Position numbers and translations under genes: made by a program. A stretch of 64,000 nucleotides of DNA, taken from the NCBI GenBank assembly GCA_003140215.1, contig PLJL01000004.1, positions 1,271,762 through 1,335,761 of the forward strand, written 5' to 3'. The DNA comes from Vulcanimicrobiota bacterium. GTDB taxonomy: Bacteria; Vulcanimicrobiota; Vulcanimicrobiia; Vulcanimicrobiales; Vulcanimicrobiaceae. Shown here piece by piece: positions 60,340 through 64,000 of the stretch (its first letter is position 1; every line of letters begins with the position of its first letter). The notes under the pieces were generated by a model. That model saw only the letters and a program-made list of their open reading frames with translations, was not told the origin of the DNA and made no database searches.

Positions 60340-60500
60340 GGCGTCCGCGCGACGGTATCCTGACTTCGCGGATCGGTGCTGGTGCTGCGGCCTTCCAGCC
60401 CTTTCGGACCGTGACGCGCAGCGGCTCCCCGCTGACAGTGGCGCGACCGTGCCGGATTCCCACCGGCTTCCCGCGCACGCGAACTTCCCCGCCCTTCGAC
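60340..60500 (-). promoter_or_regulatory. Cobalamin (adenosylcobalamin) riboswitch
   Basis: On the minus strand the conserved core reads GGGAAGCCGGTGGGAATCC, then CGCCACTGT, and the B12 box AGTCAGGATACC (60365-60354), about 48 nt before btuB. The order and sequences match the cobalamin riboswitch consensus. B12 binding should lower btuB-C-D expression, probably through sequestering the ribosome site AGGGAAGG just upstream of the ATG. Confidence 0.93.
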
Positions 60501-60535
60501 GAGGTGTGCCGCCGCTCCCGGCGTATCGCCCGGCG

Positions 60536-61408
60536 GTGATCCCGCGTTCCCTCGCGCTCGCCGCCCTCGCGCTCGCAGCGTGTGCGCGTCCGAGTGCGAT
60601 CGACCTGCACCCGAGCCGCATCACGGTGAGCGTCTCGGGCGAGAGCCGGCCGTTCAAACGCGTCGTCTCACTGGTGCCGTCGGTAACCGAGGACCTTTTC
60701 GCCGTCGGCGCCGGCGCGACGGTGCTGGGCGTGTCGGAGTACACCGACTATCCGCCGCGCGCGCAGCGTTTGCCGGTCGTTGCGACGTTCGCCTCGATCG
60801 CCACCGAACGGATCGTCGCGCTCCATCCCGACGTGGCGATCGGGATCACGGCGCAAGACCGGCTCGCGGGCGATCTGCGGCGCGCCGGCGTGAACGTCGT
60901 GCTGCTCCACGATGACAGCTTCGCCGACATCTTCGCGAACCTCGTCGAGCTCGGCGCAATGACCGGTCACGAACGGGATGCGAAAGCGCTCGTCGCCCGG
61001 CTGCACGCGCGCACCGCCGCGCTGGTGCGAACGGTGAAGCGGCGCGGTTCAAAACCGGCAGTCTTCGTGGTGCTCGGTACCGCCCCGGTGTTCACGGTTG
61101 GCGCAGGCTCGTACATCGCGAACCTGATCGAGATGGCCGGCGGCCGCAACGCCGCCGGCGACATCCGAGCCGCGTATGCGCGCTACAGTGCCGAAGCGCT
61201 CGTCGCGCGCCAGCCCGATCTGCTCATCGTCGACCCGACGGTCCGGCTCAACGACGTGCTCGGTCAGGCGCCCTGGAACGCACTGCGCGCAGTGCAGCGC
61301 CACCGCGTCTACACGCTACCCGACGCCGCGATCCTCGAGCGCCCCGGCCCGCGCTACAATGAAGGTCTAAGCTGGCTGATCGCGACCCTCGACCAGGCCG
61401 GACGCTAA
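60536..61408 (+). CDS. btuF: Vitamin B12 ABC transporter substrate-binding lipoprotein
   Basis: 290 aa from GTG 60536. The signal peptide ends in lipobox LAAC, so the mature protein is a lipoprotein. Type III binding-protein fold: RVVSLVPSVTEDLFAVGAG, GVSEYTDYPP, GTAPVFTVGAGSYIANLIEMAGG, and a long connecting helix. Divergent from btuB; the riboswitch lies on the other strand in its upstream region, so it has separate control. The start codon is uncertain. Confidence 0.88.
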   Translation: MIPRSLALAALALAACARPSAIDLHPSRITVSVSGESRPFKRVVSLVPSVTEDLFAVGAGATVLGVSEYTDYPPRAQRLPVVATFASIATERIVALHPDVAIGITAQDRLAGDLRRAGVNVVLLHDDSFADIFANLVELGAMTGHERDAKALVARLHARTAALVRTVKRRGSKPAVFVVLGTAPVFTVGAGSYIANLIEMAGGRNAAGDIRAAYARYSAEALVARQPDLLIVDPTVRLNDVLGQAPWNALRAVQRHRVYTLPDAAILERPGPRYNEGLSWLIATLDQAGR

Positions 61409-61409
61409 G

Positions 61410-61658
61410 CTACAACAGATCGCGCAGGCGCTCGACCGACAGGCCGGCTTCGTCGAGGATCGCAGCAAGCGTCTTCGGCTTGAGAATCTGACCGCTGTGA
61501 AGCGGGATCGTGACGGAATGTGAGCCATCGGCAGAACGGAGTCGAATGTGGCTACCGGATTGTCGTAATACACGAAAATGAGCGCGGAGGAGCACCCGCA
61601 ACACCTCAGCCGATGTTACGCGGGGCTGCCTGAGCGCCGAGAAGGTCGGCGCGGCCAT
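61410..61658 (-). CDS. hicA: HicA-type mRNA interferase toxin
   Basis: 82 aa from ATG 61658 (an ATG at 61670 is also in frame). double-stranded RNA-binding-like fold with the catalytic His in RQSGSHIRLRS and the KPKTLAAILDEAGLS C-terminal helix. Degrades mRNA when not bound by HicB. It lies downstream of hicB with its start about 17 bp after the antitoxin stop. The N-terminus is slightly longer than usual. Confidence 0.88.
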   Translation of the reverse strand: MAAPTFSALRQPRVTSAEVLRVLLRAHFRVLRQSGSHIRLRSADGSHSVTIPLHSGQILKPKTLAAILDEAGLSVERLRDLL

Positions 61659-61675
61659 TGAGAAGCCCACGGTGG

Positions 61676-61897
61676 TTACGAGACCGCGACGTCAATCGTA
61701 AACAGCTTCGCCCCGTCGGTGAGGGTGGGCCGATCGCCTTCCGAGGCCAAAGTCAGGGCAATGGCGTCACGGGCGTTCTCCAACGCCTCCTCGACCGTCT
61801 CACCTTGAGTGATCACGCCAGGAAGACTTGGAACAAGGACCGTGAACCCACCATCCACATCGGGTTCCAACACAACGGCGAATTGACATGTTGCCAT
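61676..61897 (-). CDS. hicB: HicB-type antitoxin
   Basis: 73 aa from ATG 61897 (MATCQFAVVLEPDVDGGFTVLVPSLPGV). Partial RNase H-like fold: SLPGVITQGETVEEALENARDAI is the classic HicB motif. It has no long C-terminal DNA-binding domain, so autoregulation may be weak or depend on the complex. Ordered antitoxin first, then toxin. Confidence 0.9.
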   Translation of the reverse strand: MATCQFAVVLEPDVDGGFTVLVPSLPGVITQGETVEEALENARDAIALTLASEGDRPTLTDGAKLFTIDVAVS

Positions 61898-61955
61898 ATA
61901 GAGAATCATACCACATTGTGCCAATCTCCAGCCCCGCCGCCGAAACAGTACAAAC

Positions 61956-63059
61956 GTGAACGAAAACCGTCGCCTTCATCCATCCGTCGCGGCGCCGCAG
62001 CGGGCCTTTGTCGTCGCCGTCGATCTGCAAGATCCGCAGCGCCCGCTCGCGCCCGAGCTGGCCGAGTTCGTCGCGCTCGCCAAAGCGGCCGGTGCAATCG
62101 TGGTCGGCGAAATCGTGCAGAAGCTGGCGCGCGTCGATCCTGCGACGTTGATCGGCAGCGGTAAGGCGCTCGAAGTAGCCGAGCGTGCGCAGGAACTGCG
62201 GGCCGACGTGCTGTTCGTGTTCAACGATCTGCGCCCGCGCCAGCGCAACAACCTCGAAAAGGTGATCCCGCTTCCGATCGTCGACCGCACGATGCTCATC
62301 CTCGACATCTTCGCTCAGCACGCGCGGTCGCGCGAAGGCCAGCTGCAGGTCGAGCTCGCGCAGCTGCGCTACCGGCAGTCGAACCTCATCGGCGCGGGCG
62401 AGGCGCTGTCGCGCTTGGGCGGCGGCGTCGGTACGCGCGGCCCCGGCGAGACCAAGCTGGAAGTCGACCGTCGCAAGATCCAGCAGCGCGTCTCGTTGCT
62501 GCAGGCGCAGCTCGAAACCGTTCGCAAACAGCGCGAAACACGGCGCGCGGGCCGCAACCGCGACCCGTTCGTTGCACTCGTCGGCTACACCAACGTCGGC
62601 AAGTCGTCGTTGCTCAACCGGCTGGCGGGCTCGGGCCAAGGGGAGGGCGCGTTCGTCGCCGACCAGCCGTTCGCGACGCTCGACCCGACGCTGCGCCGCG
62701 CCTACGTCGCGCCGGGCGTGAACGTGCGGCTCGCCGATACCGTCGGGTTCATCACGGCGCTCCCGCAGGAGCTGATGAACGCGTTCCGCGCGACCCTCGA
62801 AGAGCTCGACGCCGCCGACCTGCTGCTGCACGTCCACGACGCGGCGAATCCGGACTGGCCGCGTCAGAAGGCCTCCGTGGAAACGATCCTGGGGGAGCTC
62901 AAGCTGGGCGAGAAGCCCACCATCGAGGTGTTCAACAAAGTCGACCGCCTCGACGCCGGTGCCCGGGCCGTGCTGGCGCCCGACGGGATCGAGGTCAGCG
63001 CGCGCAACGGCGACGGGATCGACGCGCTGCGAGCGGCGATCGCGAAGCGTTTGGAATGA
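61956..63059 (+). CDS. hflX: Ribosome-associated GTPase HflX
   Basis: 367 aa, GTG 61956. The HflX N-terminal domain includes LIGSGKALEVAERAQELRADV, then LSRLGGGVGTRGPGETKLE and a coiled coil. G domain: GYTNVGKSSLLNRL, LDPTLRR, DTVGFI and NKVD. It splits stalled ribosomes under stress. Its stop overlaps the protease start (ATGA). Confidence 0.95.
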   Translation: MNENRRLHPSVAAPQRAFVVAVDLQDPQRPLAPELAEFVALAKAAGAIVVGEIVQKLARVDPATLIGSGKALEVAERAQELRADVLFVFNDLRPRQRNNLEKVIPLPIVDRTMLILDIFAQHARSREGQLQVELAQLRYRQSNLIGAGEALSRLGGGVGTRGPGETKLEVDRRKIQQRVSLLQAQLETVRKQRETRRAGRNRDPFVALVGYTNVGKSSLLNRLAGSGQGEGAFVADQPFATLDPTLRRAYVAPGVNVRLADTVGFITALPQELMNAFRATLEELDAADLLLHVHDAANPDWPRQKASVETILGELKLGEKPTIEVFNKVDRLDAGARAVLAPDGIEVSARNGDGIDALRAAIAKRLE

Positions 63060-63781
63060 AGTACTTCCTCACCGCGCTCGCCGTGGGCGCCGTGCTCGCG
63101 GGTTGCAGCGGACGCGCCGATCGCGCTGCGGGGCCGCCGCGCGACCGCTACGTCGTCGCCTACGAAGAGCTGCACCCGTCGGTCGTGTTCTTCACCATGA
63201 AGATTCCCGCCCAGGATCCCAAGCGGAAGGGCGAGTGGGACGATGCCTACGGGAGCGGGGTCGTGGTCGAGAGCGGAGCCTGGGGCTCGCGCATCCTCAC
63301 CGACGCACACGTGGTCGAGGGTGCGCGCAATCTCGTCGCGACGATCGGCGACGGACCGCATGCGCCGGCGCGCGTCGTCGCGCGAACCGGGCAGAACGAA
63401 GACCTCGCGATCGTCGACGTGCGGCTCAAGAATCAAAAGGCGGCGCGGCTCGGGAGCACGGCGTACCTCCGTCCCGGCACCGCGATCGGCGTGCTGGGGT
63501 ACCCGATCCCCGACGCGTTCGACGACGAGCACCTCGGCCGCACCGTCTCGTTGTACAGCGGCCGCGTCGCGAGCCTGCGTCCGGGAGCGCTCGAGATCGA
63601 CGTCCCGATCATCCCGGGCGAGAGCGGTGGCCCGGTCTTCGACGTGAACACCGGCGACGTCATCGGCATCGCGGAGTCGCGTTTCGAAGAGGAACGCGCG
63701 ATCGGCTTCGCCACCCCGATCGACGCCGCGACGCGGTTTCTCGCCGCGCACCCGCGCACGGAAGCCGCATCGCGCCGCTGA
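63056..63781 (+). CDS. Trypsin-like serine protease, lipoprotein
   Basis: 241 aa. Lipoprotein signal AVGAVLAGCSG. DegP/S1C-like catalytic domain with the triad His in LTDAHVVEGA, Asp in NEDLAIVDV and Ser in GESGGPVFD. No PDZ domain, so shorter than DegP/HtrA. Likely periplasmic quality control, tethered to a membrane. Coupled to hflX by a 4-bp overlap. Confidence 0.87.
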   Translation: MKYFLTALAVGAVLAGCSGRADRAAGPPRDRYVVAYEELHPSVVFFTMKIPAQDPKRKGEWDDAYGSGVVVESGAWGSRILTDAHVVEGARNLVATIGDGPHAPARVVARTGQNEDLAIVDVRLKNQKAARLGSTAYLRPGTAIGVLGYPIPDAFDDEHLGRTVSLYSGRVASLRPGALEIDVPIIPGESGGPVFDVNTGDVIGIAESRFEEERAIGFATPIDAATRFLAAHPRTEAASRR

Positions 63782-63810
63782 GCCGGTGACGTGGAAGGAG
63801 CGCTGTTACG

Positions 63811-64000
63811 TCAGCGCGGCGCGCCGACGTTGACGTGGGCGCGGATGCGCGAGCGGTCGCCGATCCAGCGCGCCGGCGGGATCCGCCACCAGCGCGCCAT
63901 CGTGTCGAGTTGCGTCGCGTAGCCGGCGCGCTTCTGGGCGAACGCGGGCCACGCGTCTTCGAGCGGATGGAGCGGTGCGCCCAGCTCGCCTAACGTCCGG
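63811..64000 (-). CDS. 3' end of an unidentified gene cut by the window edge
   Basis: The last 62 codons plus stop are present on the minus strand (...DAWPAFAQKRAGYATQLDTM... to VNVGAPR). Arg/Trp-rich with no recognised domain. The frame stays open to the window end and the composition is like that of neighbouring genes. Too short to identify. Confidence 0.5.
   Translation of the reverse strand, partial: RTLGELGAPLHPLEDAWPAFAQKRAGYATQLDTMARWWRIPPARWIGDRSRIRAHVNVGAPR

Overview
The window is GC-rich DNA from a diderm (Gram-negative-type) bacterium. A TonB-dependent receptor, a beta-barrel porin-like protein, an RND pump and lipoprotein signals all imply an outer membrane. Dense packing, many GTG/TTG starts and ATGA-type overlaps fit a free-living high-GC lineage. 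The gene mix (bacterial ATP-dependent ligase with its exonuclease, large dynamin-like GTPase, unusual prepilins) recalls deep-branching phyla such as Eremiobacterota/Vulcanimicrobiota. That placement is an inference from style, not a measured match.

Layout. 1-2.8 kb: a less GC-rich accessory stretch with two unrecognised minus-strand genes, one ending in a degenerate diadenylate-cyclase (DAC) domain. 2.8-9.5 kb: ATP-dependent DNA ligase, ligand-sensing RAM domain, haloacetate dehalogenase-like hydrolase, ligase-associated exonuclease, cysK and a class-3 asparaginase. 9.5-19.5 kb: RND pump, glucan phosphorylase, a Fic protein with a damaged catalytic motif, and full-length B12-dependent metH. 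19.5-25.9 kb: a complete branched-chain amino acid ABC transporter (substrate-binding protein plus livHMGF) with an extra short binding-protein-like gene in front. 26-27 kb: two small paralogous ORFs and a secreted protein.

27.1-35.2 kb is the most remarkable region. Two divergent units leave a shared promoter region near 30.6-30.7 kb. The minus-strand unit has a leader with an intrinsic terminator, then rtcB (RNA ligase), three tandem structured RNA elements that look like bacterial Y RNAs, then a Ro60/Rsr (TROVE-vWA) gene. One Y-like element contains a circularly permuted tRNA-like module. The plus-strand unit is an array of 31 hand-folded tRNA genes covering all 20 amino acids, mostly 1-5 nt apart and mostly with encoded CCA. 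An HNH endonuclease sits inside it and another directly follows it. The tRNAs are odd: eight carry C33 instead of the near-universal U33, all three tRNA-Leu lack the long variable arm, and several have reduced D arms or abnormal T loops. Together this suggests a mobile or phage-derived RNA repair/surveillance island that carries a non-housekeeping second tRNA set.

35.2-53.8 kb: an RsbU/RsbW-like fusion phosphatase, PhyH dioxygenase, lipases, SDR/enoyl-CoA hydratase pair, a paralogous secreted pair flanking a lipase, nagA, a double-GTPase dynamin-like protein, phosphohexomutase, a prepilin-like cassette and small proteins. 53.9-61.4 kb: ammonium transporter with a 42-aa membrane microprotein, porin-like barrel, and a vitamin B12 uptake locus (btuB-C-D behind a cobalamin riboswitch, divergent btuF). 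This fits the B12-dependent metH upstream. 61.4-64 kb: HicAB toxin-antitoxin, hflX, a trypsin-like lipoprotein protease and a truncated gene at the edge. A short GTCGAAGGA-type interspersed repeat occurs four times in one orientation and lies inside three reading frames.
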